A stretch of 62,000 nucleotides of DNA from Antedon mediterranea (GCF_964355755.1 NC_092671.1:24364070-24426069); one strand, 5' to 3'; shown: positions 1 through 11,273, numbered from the stretch's first letter. The notes: generated by a model from the letters alone, not told the origin. Numbers and translations are program-made.

Positions 1-119
1 GGCAACGTAACTATTAAAACGATATAATACTCTCTCAAAAAAAAGAGAGTAATGAAATTAAAGAAAAAAAAAAATAATGTATCGCAAAAATACACTTAAT
101 AATAATCATTTTGCATTTT

Positions 120-545
120 GTCTTCAACATTATGATGCTGTACTCTAGCTGTTCAACCAGTTTTCAGCTATTAAAAACAATTATCGTAGGAGGAGATAGG
201 AAAATGCGAAGCCTCCTCGTATTTTTGTGGCAGGTATTTTTCAAGATGGACATCCATTAGACAGTATATACCACGATCGGAAAACACCCCTATTTGGGGC
301 AAATCGTTGAACCTAAATTCGTTTTAATCGTCAATAACTAATTACCTAACTCAATTTAATTAGTAAACAGGGTTACATCGGATGGTTAAAATCAGTACCG
401 AAAGTACGAACCAACTTTATATACCATCGAGTAAAAATTCTAGAAATAAACCGAGATTTACCGAATTTTGCCCTTACGTAAATTTATATATAGATATATA
501 TATATATATTACGTAAGGGAAAATTCGGTAAATCGTGCGTTACTT
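120..545 (-). repeat. Dispersed repeat, inverted copy of the 40.1-40.8 kb satellite, with head-to-head palindrome
   Basis: This segment matches, in reverse complement, the units at 40118-40850. Shared landmarks are the trinucleotide-rich block around CATTATGATGCTGTAC, the block TTTGGGGCAAATCGTTGAACC and the end TTTACCGAATTT. At 452-540 the end of the unit meets a second end in the opposite orientation, making a palindrome whose arms read TTTACCGAATTTTGCCCTTACG around an AT-rich centre. This is seen directly; family membership beyond this window is unknown. Confidence 0.75.
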
Positions 546-559
546 CTTGAATAATACTT

Positions 560-800
560 GGACAATACTGTAAATACATATTCACCATTTTTGGTCGCCA
601 TTTGAATCGCAAATTTTTACTGTGAGTACTCTGTTAGATATATAAACACATATAGGCTACAAATAAACTTTTTACTCTGAATGTGGATAGGCCCCAATGT
701 TAGATATATAAACGCACAATATACAAATAAGCTTACTTACTGACAGTTACTTCTCAACGTTTGTATTAATTAATATATACACAAAATATAAACGTACTTT
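560..800 (+). repeat. Dispersed repeat, also at 41025-41190
   Basis: It shares with 41025-41190, in the same orientation, the words ATTTGAATCGCAAAT, TTACTGACAGTT and ATCAACGTTT followed by TA-rich sequence. Both copies lie next to the satellite-like repeat family, so the two may be parts of one larger element. Confidence 0.5.
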
Positions 801-950
801 TTCAATTTCAATCGACTATGACAGTGACAGTTTTAACAAAGTATTAAATTGCAAATGTTTTACTATAAAACATGAAAAAATTGTTCCTCTATCTTCCCCA
901 TCCCTTAACTCTAATGTTATATACAAAACACAAATATAAACAATTTTGAC

Positions 951-1091
951 TCATTTTATGACAAGTTTCTCTTTCGGAAGTGGAAGGCCTAATTCCCAAG
1001 GTGCTAATTTGTGTTGACTACATAGATCATCGTGTCTTTTTATTCGTTTCTCTGTGAACGACAATGTATTATAGTCCCGCGGTACGTACAT
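951..1091 (-). CDS. Short protein-like ORF (46 aa), possible terminal exon
   Basis: A complete short frame on the minus strand runs from an ATG at 1091 to a TGA at 951-953, with an in-frame stop 12 nt upstream of the ATG. The residue mix is unlike the surrounding AT-rich noise: charged clusters (TEKRIKRHDD), one Cys, and a Trp/Pro/Leu segment (APWELGLPLPKEK). I do not recognise the protein. It could be a small ORF or the last exon of a minus-strand gene, using an acceptor such as the CACAG near 1050. There is no clear AATAAA close downstream. Nothing in the repeats bordering it at 560-800 extends over it. Confidence is limited because the frame is short and has no family match. Confidence 0.3.
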   Translation of the reverse strand: MYVPRDYNTLSFTEKRIKRHDDLCSQHKLAPWELGLPLPKEKLVIK

Positions 1092-1489
1092 TTGAAATCG
1101 TCAGTTTATTTACGCTGACATTACTGTGTATTCGAGAACCATATGTGAGTACGACCTAGATGGTACGCGAGCGATGTACTACTTTATTTTCTTACATTAC
1201 AAGTTTAATTATAGGCCAAACAATTTTACAATGCACTTCCAGTCGATACTGGTATTGCAAAATAAAACCACACTCCATAGTTAGTTGACTCACTCTCATT
1301 TCCAATACTGTACTGTAGGCCTACTAGGGAAAAACAAGTTGCAATATTTAACTTAGGTGATAATCACTATACACTATCACTTTATTGTCATCCATTCATA
1401 AACCGATTAACTGAACCAACAAAATATCTCCTATGAGTTCAGTAATAAGACAAAAGCAAATAATAATATAAAGTTATACAAATTAAATA

Positions 1490-1700
1490 ATAACTAGATT
1501 TAATTCGTCACTATGACGAATTATAGGTTATATGCATTGATTTAAATAAAGATAATTGATTTTTAAAAGATATAGGCCTATTGATTGATTGATTTTCTCA
1601 GAATCTTTAATTATTTATAATATGATAGGACGTGACCTGGCCTTGCTAACTCGACCACCATAGCCGGTATCACAATCCGATCAAAGATCCATATGCGTAT
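1490..1700 (+). repeat. Dispersed repeat, inverted partner at 34683-35040
   Basis: The blocks TTTAATTCGTCACTATGACGAATTATAGG, ATTGATTGATTGATTTT and CCGGTATCACAATCCGATCAAAGATCC are found in reverse complement and in the corresponding order at 34683-35040. The right copy carries extra sequence between the blocks. No coding potential was seen. Confidence 0.7.
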
Positions 1701-2335
1701 AATGTCATAAACCACATTTGTTGTTACATAATAATAAAGACATAAGTTAATTTTTATCTAGATTTCATTATAAATCATGTGTATAATCTATACACTAAGA
1801 AATAAATTTGAACAAACAATACGAATAATAAAAAAAAAATTCTTATTTCGTTTCTCGATCTCGGTACCTTGAATGCCATAGAGACGAGCACAGACCATCG
1901 AGCCATACACCACTGACTAAAAATTCCTCCGTGTATTTACTATGCAGTAACTAGTTTGGTGCAAATAGATTATTACATACCGCAATGAATTATAATTTTT
2001 TACTATGACATCTTTAAAATGTAAACAAATAATGCACTGTCAAACTATATACTTTTAACTTTAATATATGAACTTTGGAAGGAAGAAAGTTAATGTTAAG
2101 TTTGTTATTTTGGCCTAAGAAAATGTCATAATTTGTTTGATTGTCGAAATTATTTTTTTAATATTTAATATGCAATTAATGATGACTTAATCAACTTTTG
2201 TTCTCTTAATTTGATAATAAATCATACATATGATACATACACTTCAAGAAAATGAAATAAAAAATAGGTGTTCCCCTGCATTCTGACGATATATATTAAT
2301 TTTAAAATTTAGCATATTTTCACCATTTTGTTAAC

Positions 2336-2868
2336 TTATACGTGCGTAGCCAGTCACTTTTGACGTGCTCGTATAACGCAATTTCGAGTTGAAACGTGAA
2401 TCAAATATGATGATATTATTAAAGAAAGATTTTAAAACAGAAATCGGGCAAAAAGAGTGCGCATTAACGTTTAACGCGCCGTGCGCGTGAAAAAATCTGC
2501 GCACTCATGGCAATTTTTTAAACGCTTAAAATTGCCTGAAACGTAGTCTAATTTCATCGAAAATAAATTTTGACAATTTTGAACATTTTAAGCGCGCGTA
2601 CGCAAGCGTTATATGCGCTACGCACGTAATTGTATTGCCATATGATGAAATATGACCTGAAATTTATGAGTACCAAATTTTGTTTAATTGTGATTCATGC
2701 TTGTGAAGATATGATTACAAACGTGATTTCGTAAATCGCGCGTAGACCGCGTAATTTTTGATTGCGCATCGTGAAAATATAACCACATCGATTCCTGGCC
2801 GGCCCCATAAGGAATATACTCTGAAAAATTGACTTAGATAGATGAAACTGATATCAAGATAATTCACG
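2336..2868 (+). repeat. Roughly 0.5-kb dispersed repeat, direct copy at 39085-39580
   Basis: Long near-identical stretches are shared in order with 39085-39580: TGCGTAGCC..GTCACTTTTGACGTG, AAATCTGCGCACTCATGGCAATTTT, CACGTAATTGTATTGCCATATGATGA and ACTGATATCAAGATAA. CpG-containing words such as GCGCGCGTACGC recur inside. A 90-bp fragment lies near 34480-34570. No ORF of substance was found, so this is probably a non-autonomous element. Confidence 0.8.
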
Positions 2869-2890
2869 GACAAAATAGTGCTAAAGAAAG

Positions 2891-2913
2891 AATAAATAAA
2901 TAAATAAATAAAG
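2891..2913. repeat. (AAAT)n microsatellite
   Basis: About five tandem AAAT units lie directly after the end of the 2336-2868 repeat, the position a retroposon tail would take. Confidence 0.7.
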
Positions 2914-3024
2914 ATTTTGACAGAATCAAGAGGTTATATGCATGATAATGCATATAACCTAATAAAGCCTCATATAAATTAAAAACCAAGTAGTTCAGGC
3001 TCGATAATTATATTATATCATTTT

Positions 3025-3345
3025 TCAATTTTCTTTGTCAGCTTCAAATAGCATACATAGTTTATCGATTGGTCTGGTCAGGACATTAACTTTTAACACG
3101 AATACGCCTAATATACTCATCCTGGTTTGGAAATACTTCTATTATTTTTCCCCACGGTTATATGTTCCTTAAGTATTCTCATTCAAAACGAGTACTACAT
3201 CACCGACTTGAGCATTTATTCAGGTGCCAACCAATTTCGTCTTTGTTGTAGTTCAGGAGATACTCCTTTGTCCACCTTACCTAAAATATATCTGCCAGGT
3301 ATTGAATTTGCTTCCATTTCATACGACAGTGTCTAGCATTATCAC
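3025..3345 (-). pseudogene. DUF5641-like C-terminal domain of BEL/Pao pol
   Basis: Across two or three frames the minus strand reads HCRMKWKQIQYLADIF, WTKEYLL, VGDVVLVLNEN, WGKIIEVFPNQDEYIRRIRV and TRPIDKLCMLFEAD, ending at a TGA at 3025-3027. This is the usual order of the domain that closes BEL/Pao pol. Internal stops and frame changes show decay. Confidence 0.8.
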
Positions 3346-3439
3346 CTAAAAGGCATGGTTGCGCATTTATATCATCTTTCAAGAGCAAAATATGATTAGG
3401 TGCAAGTGTTCTTAGATCATTACAATCTTTATTTGAAGT

Positions 3440-4027
3440 TAAAGGTCTGCTGTTCACGATATTTTCTACTTCGCACAGAAGGGTATGTATGTGTTGTCAT
3501 ATTTCAACGTCTGTTGCTTGACAAGAGCACAAAGTATCTTCCTTATCGTTCTAATTTGGTGCTCCCATATCCCACCATGATGAGAACCAGAGGGGGGATT
3601 GAACGACCATTGAATTTCCTTCTGTAGCAAAGCTTCATTAATTTAAGTTTATTCCATTCCATTATTTCCTTTCGCATTTCTCGTTGAGCTCCGACAATAT
3701 TGGTCCCATAGTCAGATGTGATTTTTTTACACAGGTCCTCGACAAGATATGAATCTCTTTATGACATTGATGCAGGAATCTATATTTATTTAAAGAACAA
3801 GCTAACTCTATTTGAATTGCCGTTGAAGACATACAAACAAACACAACACCATAGCGTTTCACCCTACTCCTGCCTTGTTTGACTTCTAATGGTCCGACAA
3901 AATCTATTCCCACCTTTGTAAATGTTGTTATCACTCTATCCAGTGGTAGGTTGGCCATCATCTGCTTTATTAGTTTTCCATATTGTTTTTTGCAGGGTAC
4001 ACAATTATAAATAATTTTTCGTGCCAT
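3440..4027 (-). pseudogene. BEL/Pao integrase, broken
   Basis: The 121-codon frame 3662-4027 holds the zinc-binding CVPCKK and then MANLPLDRV, FTKVGIDFVGPLEVKQGR and VFVCMSSTAIQIE, the N-terminal half of the catalytic core with its first aspartate. A frame change then leads to WSFNPPSGSHHGGIWEHQIR at about 3535-3610, the conserved end of the core. Between them the second catalytic block is degraded. Neighbouring RNase H (right) and DUF5641 (left) agree with the assignment. Confidence 0.85.
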
Positions 4028-4289
4028 TGAGTTTGCGCCTATTATTTAATATTTCTCTCTCAAACCAGACAACATCATATTCCTACTAGTATGTCCACCC
4101 CTTTTGGTGAATCTCTATCAGTATTAATTGGGATATTTTTGATTTTTTTGGCAATATTATTGGACGCCTTGCATCATGAGAACTATTGACAAGATCAAGG
4201 CGACTTCCGACCTTTATAAGACCATTCTCAATCAGTGGGTCTAGCTGACTCCACTTGCGTTATAAATCCTTTCATTTCAAGATCAGAAG

Positions 4290-4445
4290 GTTAATTTCAG
4301 GTGCCACAATTTGCTTCGGCCAATTCTGCTCATCTTCCCACAAGAAGTTTGGTCCTCGCAACCATTTTTGTTCAAGGTGCAAGGTTCTGGGATTCGTTCC
4401 TCACGATACTATGTCAGCTATACCGCCATTGGCAAGAATTGGTTG
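4290..4445 (-). pseudogene. BEL/Pao RNase H C-terminal fragment
   Basis: The minus strand reads GGIADIVSRGTNP, then WLRGPNFLWEDEQNWP. This corresponds to the NPAD-SRG and W-GP-WL blocks that close the RNase H region of BEL/Pao pol. It lies between the RT and integrase fragments in the expected order. It is a short uninterrupted stretch without a start. Confidence 0.75.
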
Positions 4446-4779
4446 CCTCTCGAATTAAGTTCATCCTACGCTCTGATTTTGGATGTACCTTAAAACAGTG
4501 CTATCCGTCCAATAGTAGCTTTTGTCTATGTGAAAACTCAATGTGTAAGAAACAACTTCGGTAATTTTTACTGCAATCATGGTCACCTTTTTAAGCGACG
4601 CGACCCTAGCCTTTCCCAGTACAAATGAACAATACGCACCTTTCTGCTGGTCGGTCTACCGCAAGTAAACAACACATCCCTAACCTGTACTGCTCGCATC
4701 AGCAAAGGTGTGAATTTCACAGCAGATCCACAGTTGTAGGCACATAGCACCTTGATATTCTGATTCTTTTAGCTTTCAC

Positions 4780-5252
4780 ATTTTTCAAGATATTCCCCTT
4801 TAATTTGCTCATCTCAAGTCAGGTTCAATCCACACATCTCTTGTAAGATTAGTTTGGCAGGAATAATTAATCGAGCGATTAAGCCTAGGGGGTCGTAAAT
4901 AGAGCTTACCAAGTATTGCTTATTGAAAGATTTCCTTTTAAAACTAAAAGTATAATTTTCAACATGATACTAAGAGCCCTCTCTGTCGGTAAATAATCGT
5001 TTCGCATGTCAACTGCAACCGGTCCTCAGCAGGAATAGATGCTAAGACATCTCGATTGTTGCTAATCCATTTCGTCAAGTTAAAGCCTCCCTTTAAACAC
5101 ATTAACTTAAGTTCCGTTATCAGTTTGACGGCTTCTTCTTTAGTTTTAAGGGATTTTAGGCAGGCATAGACATCATTAATCAGTGTAGATACAGCTTCTT
5201 CACCGAACAGCTCACAGTTATCGGTAGCCGTACGTTTCATGTGTACAACCAT
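4780..5252 (-). pseudogene. BEL/Pao reverse transcriptase fragment
   Basis: The frame at 4959-5252 contains the segment CLKSLKTKEEAVKLI, then GGFNLTKWISNN and VLASIP, the order seen after the catalytic box in BEL/Pao RTs. The thumb motif SSIYDPLGLIARL follows in another frame near 4860-4920. At the place where the family has a YVDD box, the residues read DVYA, so the two catalytic aspartates are lost. The ORF is 97 codons and then breaks. It is not functional. Confidence 0.8.
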
Positions 5253-5878
5253 GTCAAAAGCCTTTTAAATTCAAGTGGCTATATTTAATAATGTCATAAC
5301 ATCCGGTAAAAAATTCTTTTATATAAAATCTACAATTCATCAGCTTCAATAATAACATCAATAATAACATGCCTAATGCCTAAGCTAGTTCAAGTTAGGC
5401 CTAGCCTGAAAGCTATACCTACTAATGTCTAATAATAGCCTATGCTTTTCTTTTTCTTTGGTGAATATTTATAGCTAGCGTGAGTATCACATCGTATATC
5501 CAATATTATATAACACCTAAATAAATTCCTTTCATTTGATTGGACGATTAGTTGTTTTTCGCAAGTACATTTCTGGAGAGATATATATGTACTAATTTAG
5601 ATCAAAAAGGCATTTAAATAAGCATTTTAGATGTTTGTAAGATTTTAGTTAATTAATGGAAACACCTCTACAAGACGTGGAATCGTTGGAAAAACATAAT
5701 TATGCTAGATGAGTTCCAGTTTCGTTGCCTGTCGAAGTTTTGTTTTTCAGCCTGGCTAGTAGGCCTAGGCTAGGCCTGTTATTATTAGGATAGACATAGC
5801 CTACTGTAGGCATTTTAGCCTTGCTAGGCCTATGATGGTTTGGTCGTTTGTTGACATAATTAACACTACAGTAGGTGT
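5253..5878. other. No gene seen
   Basis: AT-rich sequence with several TAGGCCTA-type palindromes and CTAGGCC runs at 5396-5410 and 5755-5830. No ORF, RNA gene or clear repeat end was found. Confidence 0.5.
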
Positions 5879-6512
5879 GTCTATATATAAATTAAGGTTA
5901 ATTCTGACATAGTCGAGGACAATGGAAACACTTTGGGACAATCCGCCTTAGATACCTACCTTATCTATCTCAGATGTACCGCGAAACGATTTGATAACAT
6001 TTAGTTATAGTTTCCACTATTACGATATTGTTCCATATTTCTATCTTAGGAAGATATTATAAAGGGTTTTGAAACGAAATCTCTGATTTCATCGGTAGAT
6101 TTTCAACTATGTGCTCGCTGGAAGTAATTTCTGGGTTCACGGTGAGTCCAAGGGTTCACCTTGCAACTTCCTGGTTTCAAATAAGTTGGCCGTTGGTGGC
6201 CATTTTAGAGAACTAATGATAAGACCTTTTGTTTTGAAATCGAGTGAAACCCCGATAGCCTGCCCATGTTGCAAGCCGTCTAAAACGTCTTCCAGCTTAG
6301 GCCAAAACTGCCAACTCTGTCGCAGAAGTTAGTTTCAAAAGTTGTTTAAACAATGGAAACTAAATAATGTATTAACCAAATAGGATGGTATTTATTTGAA
6401 TAAACGCCGAACCCCTTTTAATAATCGCATCTTGTGTTATATTTATAACACAATTATACTATTTTTAATAGAATGTATCGGACTGTTGTATCTACAATTT
6501 ACCAAGCATTGG
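5879..6512 (+). repeat. Dispersed repeat family, copy 1 (others 25440-26422 and 56067-56260)
   Basis: It begins TCTATATATAAATTA-GGTTAATTCTGACATAG and contains the shared block ATACCTACCTTATCTAT..GATGTACCGCGAAACG, then TATCTTAGGAAGATATTATAAA, GCCCATGTTGCAAGCCG and AATTTACCAAGCATT. The 25-kb copy has the same landmarks plus about 300 bp of additional internal sequence. A 73-codon frame at 6111-6332 lies inside the repeat, is not conserved in the other copies and is not a gene. Confidence 0.8.
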
Positions 6513-7555
6513 AAACTACTACTTCAATCAACGAAGTTAAACTTGACCATACTACTGACATTTTAACCTACTTCGCCAACAAGGGGAACAGATCGCTTCT
6601 CAGCAGAGACAGTTGGAAACGTTGATCTCAAGCATAGCAACCCAAGACACAATACAAGGGTGTGCTACAATTGCCAGAAGCCTGATCACATCGTAGGCAG
6701 AAGAAACAAGAAAAACCGTCCAAACATACAACATACTCCAATGAACACGATTTAAACCAGACAGCAGGTGAATTGGTGGACGGCTTTGTGTGGGAGGTGC
6801 AGATAATGTAAAGTTTGACCTCCGGTGTCTCCTTGACTCCGGTGTGCAAGTATCGACGATTACTGAATCATTTTATCATAAATGTCTCGCCGATGTAGAT
6901 ACTTAGGACGTCTCTTTTATATCCGCATCTCTGGAGCACAGGGCTCAGTAGTTCCCTTTGTCGCATATCTTGAGCTCTCCATCAAAGTTATTGACAGAAC
7001 ATTAAACAACCTAGGTTTCCTTATAGTACCTGACCCATCCAACTCCCCGATATCGAAAAGAAAGAAATTAAGTGTCTGGCGTTATCGATTCAAATCTTTC
7101 GGCATATGAGACGTCTGTTATAACTATGGTGATGACTTCATCTCAAAGATTGATAGTATGTCTGCAAAGGGGTGCAAGTGGGATCATGTCCTGGGGGTCT
7201 ATGAAAAGGGAACCGCGTCAACGAATATAGTACATGCCCATGTTCGAGTAGCTGTGGATCAGCCTATTTTTATACCTGCGAGATGTGTGAAAACTATACT
7301 ACTACTACAACCAAACAATCAAAAACTAAATACAACTCTCTCATTGAGCAAAATTACACTCACTCTCTACCAAATGGAACAGCCATTCCCACACTAGTAA
7401 ACGTGAATAATACTGAAATCGTTAAATTTCAAATAATGAATGTCTCGAATTCGTACATATATTTACAGCCGCGAGTTCCCGTTGCGACCATTACAGATGT
7501 TCAGCCAGTACCGAACGTGACTGTTCGGAAAAGAGGTCATCATAGAAGGAGCTAG
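6513..7555 (+). pseudogene. Gypsy 1 gag end and retropepsin-like protease
   Basis: Near 6657-6700 the plus strand reads CYNCQKPDHIVGR, a CCHC zinc knuckle whose last cysteine has become arginine. At about 6820-6890 it reads LLDSGVQVSTITESF, the DSG active-site motif of retroviral-type proteases. VAYLELSIKV and LGFLIVPD follow in a shifted frame (6960-7030), the usual downstream protease strands. The frame then opens again at 7158-7397 and 7283-7555 with VRVAVDQPIFIPARC, the protease-RT linker. At least three frame changes are needed, so no product is expected. Confidence 0.8.
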
Positions 7556-7564
7556 TTCTACGAC

Positions 7565-8270
7565 CAGTTCAACTAGTCCAATTCAGAAATTAATTGAACG
7601 GATGACGTTAAGCGAATTAGTTAGTAGTGACCCACAAGAACTGAAAGAGTTTGAAGATCTAATTGGAAAATATTATGCCCGCTTTAGCCAAGATGAATTC
7701 GACAAAATCAACCATACAATCAACCTTACAGACGATCATTCTGTACGTGTTCCACATCGCTGAATTCCTCCACACCAGTGGAATGAAGTGCTAGAATACC
7801 TAAAAAAATCTATTCAACAAGGCGTCATACAATTATCCTCAAGTCAATACGCCTCAGCCGTCATGCTTGTTCGTAAGCGGGATGGAAAGCTTCGCCTCTG
7901 TGTTGACTACAGAGCGTTGAATAAAAAGACACATAAGGATGCGTATCCACTCTGCCGTATCGACGAAGCGTTGGACGCACTTCATGGAACCAAATATTTC
8001 TGTAGTCTTGACCTGGCGCATGGTTTCCACCAATTTTTAGGACATCAGATGGCTGAACTGGGAATTTCACCTGATCCAGAGAAAAATCGTGCTATCTGAG
8101 ACTGGAATACTCCTACAAGTGAGACTAAACTAAGAGGATTTTTTAGGATGCTTGGGACGACTCTTGTACGAAAGCTACTGACGAACTCAAACACCATCTC
8201 ACTACCGCTCCTGTTCTCGGGTATCCAGATTTCAAGCGTCCTTGAGATTGATTCCAATTTTTTTATAGTT
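7565..8270 (+). pseudogene. Gypsy 1 reverse transcriptase with in-frame catalytic deletion
   Basis: The frame 7788-8099 reads GVIQLSSSQYASAVMLVRKRDG, LRLCVDYRALNKKT, YPLCRIDEALDAL and FCSLDLAHGFHQ, the fingers and first palm motifs. It then jumps directly to GISPDPEKNRAI, which in this family comes well after the YxDD box, and continues DWNTPT..LRGFF in the next frame. About a hundred residues including the catalytic aspartate pair are missing at about 8034, without loss of frame. The enzyme would be dead whatever other damage exists. Confidence 0.88.
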
Positions 8271-8274
8271 TAGG

Positions 8275-8610
8275 CGCAGTCTTTCTCAACGTAATACGGA
8301 TGGTAAGCAAAATGTAATCGCTTACGCAAGCAGAGGATTACGCCAAAACGAAAAGAATATGGACAACTATAGCAGCATGAAGCTAGAATTGTGTGCGCTT
8401 TGATAGGCAGTTTCCGAAAAGTTTAGAGATTTCCTTATAGGGGCCGAATTTGTGGTATACACAGACAATAACCTGTTAAGCTTAGAACGACCGCCAAACT
8501 TGGAGCCATAGAAATACGACGGCAAGCCGAACTGGCCCAGTTTGATTTCACTTTAAAATACAAATCAACATCAATGCGGATGCCCTAAGTCGTAAGCCTT
8601 TCCACGGAAA
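8275..8610 (+). pseudogene. Gypsy 1 RNase H
   Basis: The plus strand reads NVIAYASRGLRQNEKNM, then MKLELCAL, EFVVYTDNN, AELAQFDFTLKYKS and NADALSRKPFH across two frames. These are the RNase H blocks of Ty3/Gypsy pol, including the YTDN catalytic stretch and the closing NADALSR. A stop at 8401 and a frame change near 8480 break it. Confidence 0.82.
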
Positions 8611-8617
8611 TAAACGA

Positions 8618-9770
8618 ATGGGAAGACTTGAAGAGATTACCATAGAAGATGTTATACACTATGGAACTGGTATATTGATTCCATCAGACTTACTATCAAG
8701 AATCCTTGAAATTGCTTGTATCGATGAATTAACTCTAGAAGGTGGTGTAAAAGTGTCGACAACGATCCCTACCTTACCTAAAGCCGATTTAATCAACTTA
8801 CAACAATCCGATCCTGTGATTGGAAAAGAAGCCAAACAGTGGAAGAATGGTAATGGTAGACTCCCTACATCACGACAACTTAGGAAAGAGGACAAACGAA
8901 CCAAAAAATTATTTAGACAATGGCAACGTCTATCCACACAAGATGGAATGATATTCCGAAACGTCACGATCAAGGGTCAACCAATTAGGCAAATTCTGCT
9001 ACCCGAGACCCTGAAACTACAAATCCTGAAAGCAGTACACGATGATGTTGGGCATCAAGATCGTGAAAAAACGATGGCACGTCAACACTAACACTGGCCT
9101 GATATGGAGATAGATATCATACTGTAACACGTGCCAACGTTGTATGCTTTCTAAGGCCGGGAAGAAGGTAAATCAACAATGATTTCCACGATTGCAAAGA
9201 AACCACTTGAAGTAGTCGCCATCGACTTTACTGTCTTAGAGCAAAACACTAGAAAAATCGAGAATGTACTTGGCAAAATTGATGTATTCACGAAGTTACC
9301 CAAGCAATACCAGCAAAAGACCAGAAGGCGACAAATGTTGTTCGACTGTTAGTCAACAACTGGTTTGTACGTTATGGTATCGCGATACAAAGTCACAGTG
9401 ATCAAGTGAGGAATTTTTAGAGCAAGATTATCAAGGAGTTATGCGCAGTTTATGAGATACAGAAGACCCGGACTACACCTTTACCATCCAGAAGGAAATG
9501 GAGGTTTAACCGAACAATGCATGACCGACTTCGCACCTTGTCACCTAAAAAGAAGATGAAATGGCACGAAGTCCTCCCTGAACTTGTGTACGCCTATAAC
9601 TGCACGCCTCATTCCTCAAAAGGTTACTCTCCACACTTCTTTTTGGGCGAGAACCGACCTTGCCAATCGACCACATATTAGGTTTAGATGACAGCAATGA
9701 AAAGTGTCTAGTGAACCACCATCAACGATTAAAGGTAGCCTTTAATTTTTTAACAGATGACAGAGAAAGG
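8618..9770 (+). pseudogene. Gypsy 1 integrase
   Basis: The longest frame (8618-9091, 157 codons) ends in LKAVHDDVGHQDREKTMARQH, the H-H half of the H2C2 zinc finger. The C-C half and core follow in other frames: LSKAGKKV, LEVVAIDFTVLE with the first catalytic aspartate (about 9210), IDVFTKLP, SHSDQ in place of the second catalytic block, and LVYAYNCTPHSSKGYSPHFFF (about 9590-9650). Several stops and frameshifts make it non-functional. Confidence 0.85.
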
Positions 9771-9772
9771 CA

Positions 9773-10386
9773 TTGCAAAGACAGGAACGAAATAACAAGA
9801 ATGCTGATTCTGGTGACTTAGTTATTGAAGCTCGAGTTTTTCCGCGAAATCGTACACTTGGACGAAGCAAGATTCTTGGGGCGATTCCCCGTTCAAAGTT
9901 ACCGCAATTGATTCAGCCCAAAAAAGTTAACAATGTGGAAGACACCACACTGCCTCCGATCGAAAATCATACTGTACCTCCGGAGACGAACAACAGCATA
10001 GACGAGGACGACCCAGTATAGGAAGTATATGTCAGACCTCCAGAAGTCAACAACGATCTACCAAATGCTACTGACAAAGCAGGGGAGCATGTGAAAGTTC
10101 CGAATGTAGGAAATACTAATACCTCAGCAACTATGGATTCAAGTCTAACCATGCAGATGTGCACATACCAGCTACAACACCTAATCAAGTATCATCACTC
10201 AATCCTGCTCCACCAGTTGTTGTTGAACCAACATCTAAAGCAGAGGATCAAGAAATGAGGAATGAACCAAGACGTTCGAGACGGATCCAAGGGAAACCAC
10301 TGGTTACAGGAGAGGTTTTGGCAGAAGTTAGCAAATCGCACCTGTTACTAATGCAGATATTAGCAAGTCACTCAGAATCTGTATAA
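9773..10386 (+). pseudogene. Gypsy 1 pol C-terminal tail
   Basis: SGDLVIEARVFPRN and LGRSKILGAIP resemble the post-core barrel (GDLVL...R.K) of Gypsy integrases. After a stop at 10019 a further frame (10159-10386) is rich in Pro, Glu and Asn and ends RRSRRIQGKPL, a basic tail common at the end of such polyproteins. A chromodomain was not seen. Confidence 0.65.
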
Positions 10387-10479
10387 CTTTTTGAACTATT
10401 ATACTGTACTTTGTTAATGATTTATAATTATATAACCTTTAGATTTTAGTTTTATCATTGTCAAGGATGACAATGCTGT

Positions 10480-11272
10480 AACAGGGGAGTGAGTGACAAG
10501 TGTATTTGGTCACAATAGAATAACCTCACTTTTTACAAATGTTTAATCAAATATCCCCACGGCAAAGGGACTCTGGAGGAGATTTGAGGCTAATTTTATC
10601 TTGGTTACACATTCCAAGATTCAGAAGAGAAGCAACAAGATCATAAATTTATCTTGATTCATCTTTTTATATTTTATAGAATTCTAGCTAGGGTGAGTAA
10701 ATGTTCTCATTCATATTGTAATTATTTTAATCATGGTTATGGGTGAGGATAGCAAATAGGTTTGTTACTGTTTCTTTTTGGCTAATCTAAGAATATCAGA
10801 GAATTTGTGCACATGTTTATAGTCTCTGATGGCAGAATGATGATTTTATGTAAATCATTAATACTGTGTTAATGTAGAGTGTTTAGTAATCGATACTTTA
10901 ACCATGAGATAACATGACGTTCATCGGATATACTTCTTATTACTTATTATTTATTGATTTATATATAATATTAATTAATATATATTATTTGTAATGCCTA
11001 ATTGATACAATGCTTTATGATTATTAATTACTTTAATGTTAGAGATCCTTGATTAGTTAGTACAGTTAGTTATAGCTATGTTATCTTAGTCCACCAAATG
11101 CACCTATTGTACGCGATTGGCGTACCATACTTACCTGGGGGTTTTGGACAGCGTGGTGTGTTCACGCAGGTTGGGTTGAAACGTTGTCATGTTATGTTGT
11201 GTTGAAGTATAGAGTATCAATAAACTTCACTTTACTGATAATAGTGGTCGATATATTTATTCGAGTCAGTAA
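10480..11272 (+). repeat. LTR-like region between Gypsy 1 and BEL/Pao 2
   Basis: A purine run AACAGGGGAGTGAGTG at about 10480-10496 could be the polypurine tract of Gypsy 1. At the right end an AATAAA lies at about 11217, and the segment ends just before a primer-binding-type sequence at 11274, so the last part should be the 5' LTR of the BEL/Pao element. Where one element's LTR ends and the other begins cannot be read, because no second copy of either LTR is in the window. Confidence 0.45.
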
Positions 11273-11273
11273 A

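Larger units (their letters stand above)
3025..5252 (-). mobile_element. Decayed BEL/Pao LTR retrotransposon, pol 3' half
   Basis: On the minus strand the order RT palm/thumb, RNase H end, integrase and DUF5641-type C-terminal domain can be read across several frames. This order and the motifs are typical of BEL/Pao pol. All parts carry stops or frameshifts. Gag, protease and both LTRs were not found: to the right of 5252 the similarity fades, and to the left the pol frame ends at a TGA at 3025. It is an old, immobile remnant, distinct from the BEL/Pao gag at 11313/16118. Confidence 0.85.
6513..10386 (+). mobile_element. Decayed Ty3/Gypsy LTR retrotransposon 1
   Basis: The plus strand reads, in order, a zinc-knuckle remnant, aspartic protease, RT, RNase H, H2C2 zinc finger, integrase core and a pol tail, the Ty3/Gypsy order. 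Every domain is interrupted by stops or frame changes, and the RT catalytic block is deleted in frame. No 5' LTR was recognised: the sequence before 6513 is a different dispersed repeat. A possible polypurine tract and 3' LTR start follow near 10480. Confidence 0.9.

Noticed and set aside
1846-1915. tRNA-derived SINE on the minus strand
   Set aside because: TGGCTCGATGG and GGTACCGAGATC are only loosely like A and B boxes; too weak to annotate.
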